Shown: positions 10,963 to 24,000 of the stretch, one piece after another | Layout of the letters: each line of letters begins with the position of its first letter | How positions within the stretch are numbered: position 1 is the first letter of the stretch | Assembly: GCA_963942565.1 (NCBI GenBank) | Contig: OZ012694.1 | Location: 20,221,408 to 20,285,407 of the forward strand | DNA: 64,000 nucleotides | Direction: 5' to 3' | DNA from: Maea johnstoni | Lineage: Eukaryota > Annelida > Polychaeta > Spionida > Magelonidae | Program-made: the position numbers and the translations under genes | The notes under the pieces: model-generated | Databases searched by the model: none | Told to the model about the DNA's origin: nothing | The model's input: the letters and a program-made list of their open reading frames with translations, nothing else

Positions 10963-11197
10963 GTTGGCATCCACTGTGGCAGCCTCGTTTTCATACCCAA
11001 CTCTCGTTTGACCCAATTAATATATCGACTTCAAATGACAATCTACGGAACAAAGCAGCACTAATTGCAATCTAAATGAGAAATCTATCAAGTAAATATC
11101 AATATAGGGAGATTTTTACTCTAAAACCTGTGCTTAATCTTTGGTAAATTGATGTTTTAATATTTGACGCCCAAGTCTCGCGAGAGCTAAATTCAAG
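10963..11197. promoter_or_regulatory. Head-to-head promoter between STX18 and TM2D2
   Basis: Only 235 bp separate the two start codons, which point away from each other, so both promoters and both 5' leaders must fit here. I see no convincing TATA box placed for either gene. A 'ctcgcgagag' palindrome lies just before TM2D2 (about 11176-11186); TCTCGCGAGA is a known core motif of some bidirectional housekeeping promoters, so this is a plausible site. Confidence 0.55.
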
Positions 11198-13202
11198 ATG
11201 GAGTCCATGGTGGTGGGATTTTTGGTTCTGTTGGTTATTCTTCTTCAATGCCTCATCGTATCACGGTCCTCTCAGATAATTGTGCCGGAACCGCGCGAAG
11301 AGTGTTGTGAAGATGGCGTGGCGGATACCTATGATCCGTATTCGCCGCTAGTTAATTGCTCTTTCTTGTAAGTCATCCATCTCAGTACAGCATCCGTGTT
11401 GTTCGTAGTCTCTACTCTAGTCTTAGCCGGGGCCGACTCTAATACTCATTTTATATATTGACGTTATTGGTATTAGAGTCGGGGATAACCCCTATACCCT
11501 ACAATGTTATTTTTCAATCTTCCCAAATTTCTCCGTCGGTGTCAAAGTTACCTCATACCTGACTGCACTAGGATGACTAATATGATCTAGCAATGCGTGC
11601 CGCTAACTTCGTGTGTCGGTAAAATCACTTTTAACGGAATGGTAGTCCAAAGATTTCTTGAGAAGATTTGTTTATCAAATGGTCACCACCATCTTTGCGA
11701 GAGGTCAGAGCGAGATTTAATCAAAGAGCGACTTCTATTTGTAATTCGGCACATACGGCAGGCCCAAGACCATTTTCATAAACAATAGGCGGCATGTGCC
11801 GAATTACAAATAGAAGTCGCTATTTGATTAAATCTCGCTCTGACCTCTCGCAAACTCGGCAAGATGGTGGTGACCATTTGATAAACAAATCTTCTCAAGA
11901 AATCTTTGGACTACCATTCCGTTAAAAGTGATTTTACCGACACACGCAGTTAGCGGCACGCATTGCTAGATCATATTAGTCATCCTAGTGCAGTCAGGTA
12001 TGAGGTAACTTTGACACCGACGGAGAAATTTGGGAAGATTGAAAAATAACATTGTAGGGTATAGGGGTTATCCCCGACTCTAATACCAATAACGTCAATA
12101 TATAAAATGAGTATTAGAGTCGGCCCCGGCTACTCTAGTCTAAGTCTCTACTCGGGTAATGTTACTGTAACTGTACTGTAGTTAAGTCTTTAGATTGGGG
12201 CTTGCTGTGCCTGTTGTTTAATTAATTAATATGGTGTGACAAGTGGTGCTTACTACATGCATGATTGGGTGGAGAGCTGATATTATTATATTGTAAAGGG
12301 AGGGGAACTTTGCAGTGGGAACAGGGCAATGACAATCTGAGGAGAAAATGGGATTAAATGGACAGAACAAGTTGAGTTTACTTGAGGATGCATAATATGA
12401 TGAGAAAGCAAAGCTTTAAATGCTTGCGCAGCTCGATGATATGTCTGCATTCCCCTTCAAATGCAGTCACAAAGTGTTTGTTATTGTTATCCGTGACGTC
12501 ATTCCTTACTTAAACTTCGCTGAAACATATTGGAAGCCCCTTCATATGAGCTTCATATTTGTGCAATAACCACACACAATATGCGTAGCGATTGACCGAA
12601 AATATGGCATAAAAATTACTACGACTTCAACCTGTTGCAAAATCGTCATTTCACGACAGATTTCATCTAGAATTAAGAGAGACGTAGAATTATTTGTGGC
12701 GGTTGTAGCAATTTAAACTGCATTGAAATCGATTCACGGAAAGATGAGTAAAGTCATTTTTACCGTGAACATCGAAGTTACGACTTTGGAATACGCGGAA
12801 TTCCATCGTAACATGACGTCATTTCAATACGTCAGCATTTGTCGCACGTGAGCATGTATGTTTCAGTTGTTGCATAGTTCGGCGTGTGTTGCACGATAGT
12901 CGGCGACCAAGACGCTATTTTGACACAATTTAAAGGAAACCATCCAAATTTATTATTTGATTAAGAAATATTTAAAACATGAAACGATCTGGCGGCAAAA
13001 TGTGCTCTTAAAGCAAAAAGTTATGCTCATTTTTCCGAGGTAATCGAGCGAGCAGGGTCGAGCGAGCGAGCCCGACGAGAGACGAACAGACAGACGTCAA
13101 CACCAAAAATCCTGCCTCAGTGTGTATCCTGCCATTACACTATATATATACCGTAAATGCTCGCTACGCTGAGCCGGCCTTCGGCCGACTCACTACGCGA
13201 GC

Positions 13203-13294
<92 letters not shown>

Positions 13295-16010
13295 GCATAC
13301 ATACATACATACATAATATACTTGTTGCATTTGCGCTATTAATCCAAATTTCAAATTAAATCCGTTCTGTAAATAATTTGTGGTTTTAAAAAACCAATAT
13401 GGCGTACATTTACAACCTGTCCCACTCAATTGCCGGCTGGAGCAGAAAAGAGTCTGATATAGTCCAATTAAACGGCGCTGACTTTTATTTACATATTTAT
13501 TTACGGTATTTCAAAGAACTAGCCGTCAGTGATTGAAAAGAGGAAAAATATGTTTCCCAGCTTTTTGTATGTGCCCAGATTATAGCAAAATGTTTCCGCT
13601 CAAAATCTCGGCGGAACAGTGCTAACTTGATTTGCAAGGATGACTAAACCCTACCGTCCAATAGAAAAACATAAACAGGAAAATAGGTAGGGTGTATGTC
13701 TGAACTAGGGAGGGAAGTGAAGAAGTGTGTAATTGTGGATTTAAGTTGGTTTTCATTTTGTTACACAGTTGGAATGTTTGTAGGCCTACCAACACACCAA
13801 GGGGAGCCCTGGCAAGTCACCTGGAATGATGTGATTGCATGAGAATCTACTTTTTTGGATGTAAACAAATATGGAAAAAATCTAAAATAACCCCATTTTA
13901 ACAAATTAACCCCATAAGCCACCTTCAGTGGGAAGGACCCCATTTACCTAATTGATGTAAATGCGTTTACAAACACTAAATGCATAAATGTCACTGATTT
14001 GGCATATACCATTTTTCTCCCTTTTTTATTTGTTACAGGCCTGAAGAGTTTATAACATGTGATATAGATGACAAGAAGTTAGATTTGGGAGGAAATGAAT
14101 CTGCCAGAGAAGAGCTAGGTCTAGGATGCCACAGGGTAGGTATCTGATCTTTCATTTTAGCCATTTACATCTGGAGCATACATAAATTTCCTGACACTTA
14201 TGGAAATATCTTAATTACATACATTATTCTCATAAATGTATAAATTTGTTTCATTTGAGCCTTGAATGTCTTTCCTTTTTAATATTTTCCCAAGTGAGCA
14301 AGTGAACTTTCATATACTTTATGTAGTGCTTATGCTAGCTCATTGCAATTAATTTTGCTTAATAATTCAGCATATTGATAGATAGCATCAAAAGTAGTCT
14401 TTTTATAATTTGTACTTTAATAACATCAGGGGCCTACACCAATGGATTGGATGGCTTATTAACATTGCCACCGACTGCTCAATAGTTGATGTTGACTTAT
14501 CCAGGAAATTCATCCTTCCAGAGCAATTATTTTCAAACTCACAAAACCTTTTATATTGCTTTCAGTGGGGTGGTCAGAGATATGAAGAGGTATTAAAAAC
14601 TAAGGTGAACTGTACAGTCCTTCCAGGCATAGAATGTTATGGATCTAGGAACTTCTTAAAAGAAGGGTACCCATGTATCAAGTAAGTGTTCTGTGCCTCA
14701 TGTTTCAGGTGTTCGTTTTAATTAAGAACACTGTATTGTAATATTTTATTTTCACTTGTTTAATTTATCCACAGCTGCCTTCAGAGAAGATACAGTATTT
14801 AGCTGATGGAGTTGTTATTATTGAATGATGATAAAACTAGGAGTGATAAACATGATTTACATTTACTACTAGCACATTTCAAATGTTATTAAGACAATAT
14901 TAAGATTATGAAGTTAAAATTAATATTTAACAAAATATAAAAAGTGAAACAAATGATCAAGTATAAAGTGCAGTAAACATAGTTTGTCTCTTTCATTAAG
15001 GGTGCTTTGTATGGTACTGAATACTGAGATTTAGGTAGCGAAAATATCTTAACATTGATTGTAATGCTTACATATGTCAATTGCCTTGAATATTTTTATA
15101 TTTCTCTTTCAGGTATAATGGTCATTATTTTGTGACCACCCTTATCTACTCTGTGCTTTTGGGGTTCCTTGGTATGGACAGATTCTGCCTTGGTCTGACA
15201 GGTCAGTTGTTAGAATGTGTTTCAAGCACCAACATTAACGCCTCAATGACTGTACATTAGGGCAGTCTGTGTACTAAATGTGTGCGTCTCAAAGCACCCT
15301 GGCAAGACAGACTGCTCGCGATGCATGAAGTTGAAACTTAATGCGCAAAATGTTGAAGTGAGAAGTTTTTAAGGTTTTAATCATAGCTCCCCTACATTTA
15401 CAGTATCTTGTGTTTCATATAAGGAACTGAAAATGAGACTTGATCAGGGGGAAATTTACAATTTCCTTCCTCCCTTTTCTTTTCTTTTTTTGGGGGAGAG
15501 AGAGAGAGGTTTAGGTACAAAGAGAGAGAGAGAGAGAAGAACTTGTAAAAATAGATATGAGAAGTGGCATTTAACAATTTTGATCTGAAATATTTTCAAC
15601 TTCTTAAAAAGTTTCAGCTTCTGTCATGGTTGATTGCTCCTCTGCTTAATTTGGAGTAATGTTACTCTCTCTCTCTCACCTTTGTTAACACTGCATTCTA
15701 AAGAGAGTTATGGATAAAAAGCAATAGAACCAGGAAAGACTAGATCATTATCCTTGTTAGAATTAAGAAATCAGGTTTTGATAGATGTATAGTTGTAAAC
15801 GAGTAAACGAGTATCATCATAACCAGTATGTTATCTGTACCTCGAACTATCTTCACAATCTTAATTTATGTTTTCTTTTTACCAGGTACAGCTGTAGGAA
15901 AACTTCTGACACTAGGAGGCGTGGGGATCTGGTGGATCGTGGATGTGATATTACTTGTGACGGGAAAATTAACCCCTCAAGATGGCAGTAACTGGGTACC
16001 ATACTACTAG
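11198..16010 (+). CDS. TM2D2: TM2 domain-containing protein 2
   Basis: Five exons: 11198-11367, 14039-14135, 14566-14681, 15113-15201 and 15886-16010. All have GT-AG borders and join to a 597-nt frame (198 aa). Residues 1-27 form a signal peptide ([17 protein letters not shown]). A Cys-rich extracellular part follows ([40 protein letters not shown]). The C-terminal TM2 domain has two membrane segments linked by the MDRFCLG loop, whose DRF triplet is diagnostic. The ending [15 protein letters not shown] matches the TM2D2 C-terminus closely. TM2D proteins are conserved membrane proteins linked to Notch-related phenotypes in flies; their biochemical role is not settled. Intron 1 holds a 709-bp foldback element and a (TA)n tract. 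AATAAA signals near 17850 and 18245 suggest a long 3' UTR. Confidence 0.95.
11424..12132. mobile_element. 709-bp foldback element with 9-bp target duplication
   Basis: A near-perfect inverted repeat: TAGCCGGGGCCGACTC at the left is mirrored by GAGTCGGCCCCGGCTA at the right. The arms of roughly 340 bp pair almost throughout, leaving only a short unpaired centre near 11755-11790. The direct repeat ctctagtct flanks it at 11415-11423 and 12133-12141. Nine-base duplications with very long terminal repeats fit Mutator-like foldback MITEs, though that assignment is inferred. It sits in TM2D2 intron 1, where a transcript would form a very long hairpin. The high arm identity suggests recent insertion or arm conversion. 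Confidence 0.85.
13203..13291. repeat. (TA)n microsatellite in TM2D2 intron 1
   Basis: About 88 bases of alternating TA followed by 'acatgcatacatacatacata'. A GC-rich imperfect palindrome (ctgagccggccttcggccgactca) immediately precedes it. Open Ile/Tyr repeat frames here are artefacts. Between the foldback element and this tract (12142-13200) I see only intronic DNA with no recognised feature. Confidence 0.95.
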
Positions 16011-17977
16011 GTGATAAAAGGTCCAACAGGGCCTGTTTTTAACACTACATGAACTGGTAGGGTGTGTTTTTGAGGGTGGAATGTGTTTCACAGTGACAAG
16101 AACGTACATGTAATTCATGATTTTCGTAATTTTGTTTATTGTCACTTTTTCTGCCTATAAAGGCTGAATCCTGACTAGCCAGTTGGAGATATTCAAATGA
16201 CTGGGTCAATATGCTGAACACTTCTATCTAGACTGTGCATTATTTTTGCAAATGCATTGAGCAATTGGTGAACACCAATAGGATAGCATGCTGGACATGG
16301 CTGAAGAACCGATTGCAATCAACCATTCATCATTTACATGGAGCTGCTCGGCTTCTGCTATCATTTTCTGCAGTACAAATATATGAGCAAATCTTGAAGC
16401 GATTTCAAGGTTTGTGTGTGGTGTATCTACTACCAAGTCAATTTCCTCAATGTGGAGTAATTACATGCTTTGCTATGATATGTGATATGGTACACTTGGG
16501 CAGTTTTCCATATTGGGAAAGACTCCATCTCCATCTACCAATGTATTTCTATTGTATCAGACAAATACCCATATGCCAGGGTGTCAGTCATTTTCCAGGT
16601 TTTTTGTTTCATTTTGTAATGGCCAAATTATCCACCACCAACATGAGGGTTAAGTCAATTTGATAACAGACTAGTGAATGGACTCATATAGGACCAGAGT
16701 GAATATTATGAATCGTTAGACTGGAAACATACATGTTAATTGAGGGAATCTGAAGGCTACTGTGCTTCCCTGGACCTGGCAGCCAACAGTACTTTGGAGG
16801 AAGATATAAAAATAGTTCTCCCGATGCGGTATAAGGTGATAAACCACCATGCTTGTCCTTTGATACGAAGAAAAGGTTGCAGAACATCAGCAATGCCTTT
16901 GAAAGGTACTCCAAAAGAAAGGGCAAGCACAGCAGTCGCATATCATATACCCATCCTTGGGGGAAGGGTCTTTGCCAGGATTTAGATAAAAAAACTGGGT
17001 GCCCAAAATTGAAGATTGTAAAATCTTTGGGCATTTTTCAAAAAAGACCATGGTATACTCAAATTTCAACCATGAACATGTATTTACTCATTTAAATATC
17101 TTACTTCTAACTAATATGGCTGCAAACAAACTTTAGATCGCCTCAATTTCAAATAAAGTTTGTTCTAGTCTATCAGATCCCAGATTCACTTTCTTGTCCA
17201 TTGAGGTATATGTAACAATGGGTTATAAACCTTAGATAATAAGATAAATCTCGATTACAATTTTATTTTTGTTTTGTAAATGTTGAAGACCAACTAGCAA
17301 TGCTCGAAAAGGATTGTTACTGACTTAGTAAAGGCTAGATAAATGTCCTGGATCAATCTAGGCTGAATTCCACCTTAGAAAGAAAAGGCGGTAATTTTCT
17401 TAGGCTTATGGGGAAATGCAATACCACACGGAAATAACTGGTGATGATGGAGTTAATTTCGTTTTTTTATACTGTTGCTTGAAGTGCATAGTTTCTGATG
17501 AATCATTCAAATCTCAATGAAATTCTTCATTTTTGCTTCATTATTCAAGACATGTTAATTTTTTCAGTCAGAAAATGTTAGTAAATACTGGGAGAGTATA
17601 AGGTTATTTTATGCAAAACGAAAGCAAATCATTGGAAAATCAGATTGTATATAAAGGTCTCATAAGTGAAGCGTTGAAACGTATTCAAATTTGATTATGT
17701 TTTTATTTTTAATACAATAATTCAATCATGTCACAAAAACTACATTATTTAATACTTCCAATCAGAAATTAGTTCTTTTATACTCATTATTCCCATCCAT
17801 GCCTGTGTCGCTTGAAACAGGTTGGACTATTTCGATGATATCTATCCAATAAACGTTTCTTTCTGGTAAATATTTGCTGGGAAAATAGTGATCTGAATTC
17901 AGCACATAAGACCCCTTCAAATATTATGTGAATTAATGCATTATTTCATTATTCCTAAGTTGTTGTTAAGTATTTAT
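16011..17977. other. TM2D2 3' UTR and downstream spacer
   Basis: No gene is seen. The first part is likely TM2D2 3' UTR. It holds a fragment of the TTAA-MITE family (about 16545-16655) and a fragment of the CAGGGTCTTAGCCAG hAT family (about 16972-17100, 'ctttgccaggatttag' and 'ctgggtgcccaaaattg'). A possible poly(A) signal (aataaa) lies near 17850. Confidence 0.5.
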
Positions 17978-18139
17978 TACAGTGAAACCTCTGTGATTTG
18001 AAAGCTTTGGGGCCTAGGCAAAAGTATTCATATCTCAATGGTATATACTTCATGTTTAAGGAATAAATGGGACTGGAAAATTGTATTCACAATAATTGTT
18101 CATATCTCTGAGGTGTTCAAAATGAGAGATTTCACTGTA
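17978..18139. mobile_element. pogo/mariner-like MITE
   Basis: 162 bp bounded by TA, with ends TACAGTGAAACCTCTGTG and GAGAGATTTCACTGTA in inverted orientation. Related copies lie at about 52685-52865 and, more divergent, at about 57390-57541 (ends ggaacccc / ggggttccactgta). CAGTG..AACCTC ends with TA duplications are typical of pogo/Tigger-type elements. Confidence 0.7.
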
Positions 18140-21002
18140 TTTAAAATGATATTTGTAAATAATGTGTATATGACCTAAAAGGAGATACATTTTGTATAAT
18201 TTATAATTCCAGTAGTGAGTTATAAGAATGTATATTTGCTATTGCTCTTGTAAATAAATGACTTTTTATCAAGCAAAACCACTTTGACTGCATGACTTCA
18301 CTATGTATATAGTTGACCACTCCATGTTCCAATTTCCTATTATTTGGGGAAAGCAGTAGCAATCTTTAAACAGAGGTGTCCAACTGTCCCATTGTCACAC
18401 TGATGTGCGACAGAGCCCTAAAAACTTCCGACAAGGCAAACCCATGAATCACTGTGTATTTCTCTTACATATGCATGTTTCATGTGTTATTTTAGATACT
18501 GGTTGTACTAAAAAAAATGTTAACTCCATAAACTGATACGGTGATACCACCTATTGATTGATATAAGTCTTCATCATTGCTACAAGGTAGATATGGTAGT
18601 GCCAACTGGTGAAAATATTCAAACTGATTTTCACACCGCCATCCAAATAATGATGTGCTCTAGGACCATTTATCTCTGCTCCAGGATTTGAAAATGTGGA
18701 CACCCCTTTTTAAAGGCATTTTTGAAGAGATCCTCCTACAAGAGGCCTCTGGTAACGGAATGACCCTGGTACCTCTTTTTATGTAAAATGCCACAAATGG
18801 TGACATTGAAATTAAAAATTGACCGATGCACTTTTATATCAAACGATGCACCTGGGTGGTTGACCGATGCACATGCATCGATGCAAACCGGTGTTGATCC
18901 GCGCCTACTTAACCCACTTTAACCAATGATTAAAGATAATTGGTTTGGCATAGTTTGTTTAGGGTTGTCCTGTCACTGAAGAATCAGTGATATTAATATT
19001 TCATATTTTTCATTCAATATAACTCCATTCTCTGAGTGCAATTTAACTGCCAGCAGACTCCCCGCAGGGCTTGTTATTCAAAAAGATCCCTACCCTAAAG
19101 TTTTTTCAGCCCTACTAACTCCTTATCAACGTAAAACATGCATAAAACACACATTTTTGACCAAAAATGGTGGAATTCCTTTGGGATGGTACGTCATAAA
19201 TGTCTTGACCTGAGGACAAAAAAAAACTTCCCTGCCATTTACCTTTTTGCTGCTGGTGGCTAATCTGGACAAAAACACAAAATTATTTGAGAAAAGTTGA
19301 AAAAGGACAGGTACCCCTGGCAAAAAGGTACGCATTTGATGGTAATTGGCAAGAGCTTTCCAATGAATAACAACATGACAGGATTTAAATATCTTTGCGA
19401 TATTGTGTCTTGGACAAAAGTAGACTCAGCATCACAAAGGTTAAAGATGATCAACTTTAAAAAGTTTTATAAAATCTGTTGATGAAAAATATTTCTTGAG
19501 GAATCAAGCAATGTTCTAGCACTTTACAATTGATGTGGTGTAGCTCATAAAAGTAGCAAATAATAGTGCTGGTCCAGATATATCAATCACCAATATCCTT
19601 AAAATACAAAGTGTTGGGACATCAATATCAATTGTCTCTAGAACTGTCATCGACATAAATGTTTATTTTTGTTCGATTACTGATACAAATGTGATGTAAA
19701 AGCTCTTGGTCCTAGTTCTTGTTCTTTGTGTCAATTTTGCTATACATTGTATATAGAATGTATATATATGAAATGTGTGGGTTTTGGGATTCTGCAGCTA
19801 TTTCATTGATTTCTGTAGTATGAATAGAGTAACAGAATCTTGGGAAATGATATAATGTAGTGATTGTGAATATACATGCTTTCAAGTTGGACCACTAGGT
19901 GGCAATAGTAGGAAGTTCCTATTATTTCAGTTCAAATTAAAGATCAAAATCCATTTCATTCTTAACGATCATGTTGTATACATCTAAACCAAGTAAATTC
20001 TAAATCCATTGGTTAGCACACTTTGGATGTACTTATGATTTCTTTTAATAAGTGTCCATCTTCAAATATCCAAAATTCTTCAGCAATTTTCAATAGAAGC
20101 AAGTCTTTGTCAATCAATTTGCAAGTCCTGAAAAGCATAATGCAGATGTGTGCTACTTTTCTTCTGAAAGACATTTATCTCCCAAAACAATTTTAAACAG
20201 CCACAGTTAGCCACAATTAAGTAATATGTGATAGCTGTTGTAAGCTATGTGCTACTGGATAACAGGTCTTTAAACACAATATTCAATTAAAATCAATAAA
20301 ACACACAAACAGTATATATATATATTTATTATTTATCAACAAGTTACTCTAAATTTTTAAGAAATAACATTCAACAATTAACAAAAGGAAGAGATGGCTA
20401 TTCAATATATTGCAATAAAGCAACAATACTCAATCTCAAGTCCTTGAACTGGAGATCTTTTCCTGTGGAATTAGCTAAAAATTAATCATATGGTTTACCA
20501 GACGATTTTATGTTACAAGAAATATTGCATTTGTTATTAATGACAGTAAAACATATTTTTTAACCAAAATGCTTTGTTACATTAGTATTGGCTTACGTGT
20601 GATCGGTCTCAGCCAGCAGGGTGTCTGGGCATCATCTGGACACCAAAGCCCTCAAAAATCACCCATCAGGACACAAATTTCTGTGAGAAAATTCTTAGAA
20701 TGTCAATTTCGAACATATAATTGAAGAGGCTATTTAACCCATTAATGCTCACAGCAGTCTGACAACTTTGATGAAATCTTGCAGGCAAAAGCATAGTTTC
20801 AAATTTTACGATGGAGAAATGTTAATCAAAAGATTATCAACAACTCTTCATTAAATATTTTGTAAAATCAATATCAATTAAAATGTTATTATCAAAGGTA
20901 TCAAAGATCCAGATGACAATTTCCGTAGGAACTCTTAAGCATTAATGGGTTAATTATATTTCTTATAGAAATACTAGGGGTGGGTCAACTGAAAGTCCCG
21001 TT
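18140..21002. other. Spacer between TM2D2 and FAHD1
   Basis: No gene is seen. It contains a TTAA-MITE family copy (about 19246-19447) and a short stretch related to 48010-48190 ('ccctaccctaaagttttctcagccc', about 19079-19130). There is also a truncated hAT MITE at about 20603-20700 ('ggtctcagccagcagggtgt'). Minus-strand AATAAA motifs at about 20323-20335 could serve FAHD1. Confidence 0.5.
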
Positions 21003-24000
21003 TCAGGCCTTGTTTTCAACTGGGAACTTTATTTTAATGACATCTCCTAAACCTGCTTCGATGACATCCCCAGGCTGGACTGGTCCTACGCCCGCGGGCG
21101 TACCTGTCAGTATAACATCTCCCGGCTCCAGTGTGAACACCTGACTTATCTGACTAATAAGAGTAGGAATACTAAAGATCATGTTATTTGTATTGCCGTC
21201 CTGTTTCGTGGTGCCATTTACTTTCAGCCACAGCTGAACATCCTGAGGATTGCCGATTTTCTCCTTGGGAATGAAGTCGCTCACGGGACACGAGGTGTCG
21301 AACCCTTTAGCCAGTGACCATGGGAGGCCGCGCTTTTTCAGCCACGTCTGTTTGGCCCTGTCCGTCATATCGAGAGCTAACGTATAGCCACCTACATAGT
21401 TCATGGCATCAGCTTCCGGAATGCAACTTCCTTTTTCGGAAATGACGAGACCAAGTTCAACCTCATGGTGGAGCTCCTGACAGTTAGGTGGGACCTAGAA
21501 GAAAAGGATAAATCTATGAGTACCGTAAATTCTCAGAAATTTAGACCACCCTAGGAATTTGGGCCCAATAACAATTTTTGCAAAATAATTATTGGAAATT
21601 CTGGGCCAACTCAATCTATCGCCTATGGCCATTTCACATAATATGGACCACACTGTAAATCACTGTACATATTAAAGAACAACCATTGATGTTAGTGCTT
21701 GTATGTTTGTAAGGACAAATAAATACATTTGCTGGCTAAGTGGATCTTATATGACTTGCACAAAATAGTATGTTGGAATTCAATTTTTCTTTATCAATTT
21801 ATATCAACAAAGACATTTGAAATTTCATTGATAATATACACCACTCATGTACTTCCCTAAAGACTCTGTAGGTCCCCCTCACTCATTCTTGCATCCTCAC
21901 CTAATTGCTTGACCTTGAGTGATGTAGGAAGATGTGGGCTTTAAGAAGAGAACAGGTTCTGTAGGTAGCTCATTCTCCAAATCTTACCTTAATTGCTTGA
22001 CCCTGAGTGATGTAGGATGATGTGGGCTTTAAGAAGAGAACAGGCTCTGTAGGTAGCTAATTCTCCTGTTCTTACCTTAATTGCTTGACCCTGAGAGATG
22101 TAGGAAGATGTGGGCTTTAAGAAGAGAACTGGCTCTGTAGGTGACTCATTCTCCTGTTCTTACCTTAATTGCTTGGCCCTGAGTGATGTAGGAAGATGTG
22201 GGCTTTAAGAAGAGAACAGGCTCTGTAGGTGACTCATTCTCCTGTTCTTACCTTAATTGCTTGACCCTGAGTGATGTAGGAAGATGTGGGCTTTAAGAAG
22301 AGAACAGGCTCTGTAGGTAGCTCATTCTCCTGTTCTTACCTTAATTGCTTGGCCCTGAGTGATATAGGAAGATGTGGGCTTTAAGAAGAGAACAGGCTCT
22401 GTAGGTGACTCATTCTCCTGTTCTTACCTTAATTGCTTGACCCTGAGTACGGTGATGTAGGAATATGTGGGCTTTAAGAAGAGAACAGGCTCTGTAGGTA
22501 GCTCATTCTCCTGTTCTTACCTGAACTGCTTGACCCTGAGTGATGTAGGAAGATGTGGGCTTTAAGAAGAGAACAGGCTCTGTAGGTAGCTCATTCTCCT
22601 GTTCTTACCTGAACTGCTTGACCCTGAGTGATGTAGGAAGATGTGGGCTTTAGGAAGAGAACAGGCTCTGTAGGTAACTCATTCCCCTGTTCTTACCTTA
22701 ATTGCTTGGCCCTGAGTGATGTAGGAAGATGTGGGCTTTAAGAAGAGAACAGGCATTGTAGGTAGCTCATTCTCCTGTTCTTACCTTAATTGCTTGACCC
22801 TGAGTGATGTAGGAAGATGTGGGCTTTAAGAAAAGAACTGGCTCTGTAGGTAGCTCATTCTCCTGTTCTTACCTTAATTGCTTGACCCTGAGTGATGTAG
22901 GAAGATGTGGGCTTTAGGAAGAGAACTGGCTCTGTAGGTAGCTCATTCCCCTGTTCTTACCTTAATTGCTTGACCCTGAGTGATGTAGGAAGATGTGGGC
23001 TTTAGGAAGAGAACAGGCTCTGTAGGTAGCTCATTCTCCTGTTCTTACCTTAATTGCTTGACCCTGAGTGATGTAGGAAGATGTGGGCTTTAAGAAGAGA
23101 ACAGGCTCTGTAGGTAGCTCATTCTCCTGTTCTTACCTTAATTGCTTGACCCTGAGTGATGTAGGAAGATGTGGGCTTTAAGAAGAGAACAGGCTCTGCA
23201 GGTAACTCATTCTCCTGTTCTTACCTTAATTGCTTGACCCTGAGTGATGTAGGAAGATGTGGGCTTTAAGAAGAGAACAGGCTCTGTAGGTAGCTCATTC
23301 TCCTGTTCTTACCTTAATTGCTTGACCCTGAGTGATGTAGGAAGATGTGGGCTTTAGGAAGAGAACTGGCTCTGTAGGTAGCTCATTCCCCTGTTCTTAC
23401 CTGAATTGCTTGACCCTGAGTGATGTAGGAAGATGTGGGCTTTAGGAAGAGAACAGGCTCTGTAGGTAGCTCATTCTCCTGTTCTTACCTTAATTGCTTG
23501 ACCCTGAGTGATGTAGGAAGATGTGGGCTTTAAGAAGAGAACAGGCTCTGTAGGTAGCTCATTCTCCTGTTCTTACCTTAATTGCTTGACCCTGAGTGAT
23601 GTAGGAAGATGTGGGCTTTAAGAAGAGAACAGGCTCTGCAGGTAACTCATTCTCCTGTTCTTACCTTAATTGCTTGACCCTGAGTGATGTAGGAAGATGT
23701 GGGCTTTAAGAAGAGAACAGGCTCTGTAGGTAGCTCATTCTCCTGTTCTTACCTTAATTGCTTGACCCTGAGTGATGTAGGAAGATGTGGGCTTTAGGAA
23801 GAGAACTGGCTCTGTAGGTAGCTCATTCCCCTGTTCTTACCTGAATTGCTTGACCCTGAGTGATGTAGGAAGATGTGGGCTTTAGGAAGAGAACAGGCTC
23901 TGTAGGTAGCTCATTCTCCTGTTCTTACCGTAATTGCTTGACCCTGAGTGATATAGGAAGATGTGGGCTTTAAGAAGAGAACAGGCTCTGTAGGTAGCTC

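Noticed and set aside
11597-11788. 63-aa ORF in TM2D2 intron 1
   Set aside because: It lies inside one arm of the foldback element.
13120-13429. Ile/Tyr-repeat ORFs on both strands
   Set aside because: They are translations of a (TA)n microsatellite; the same applies at 41410-41650 and 57269-57526.
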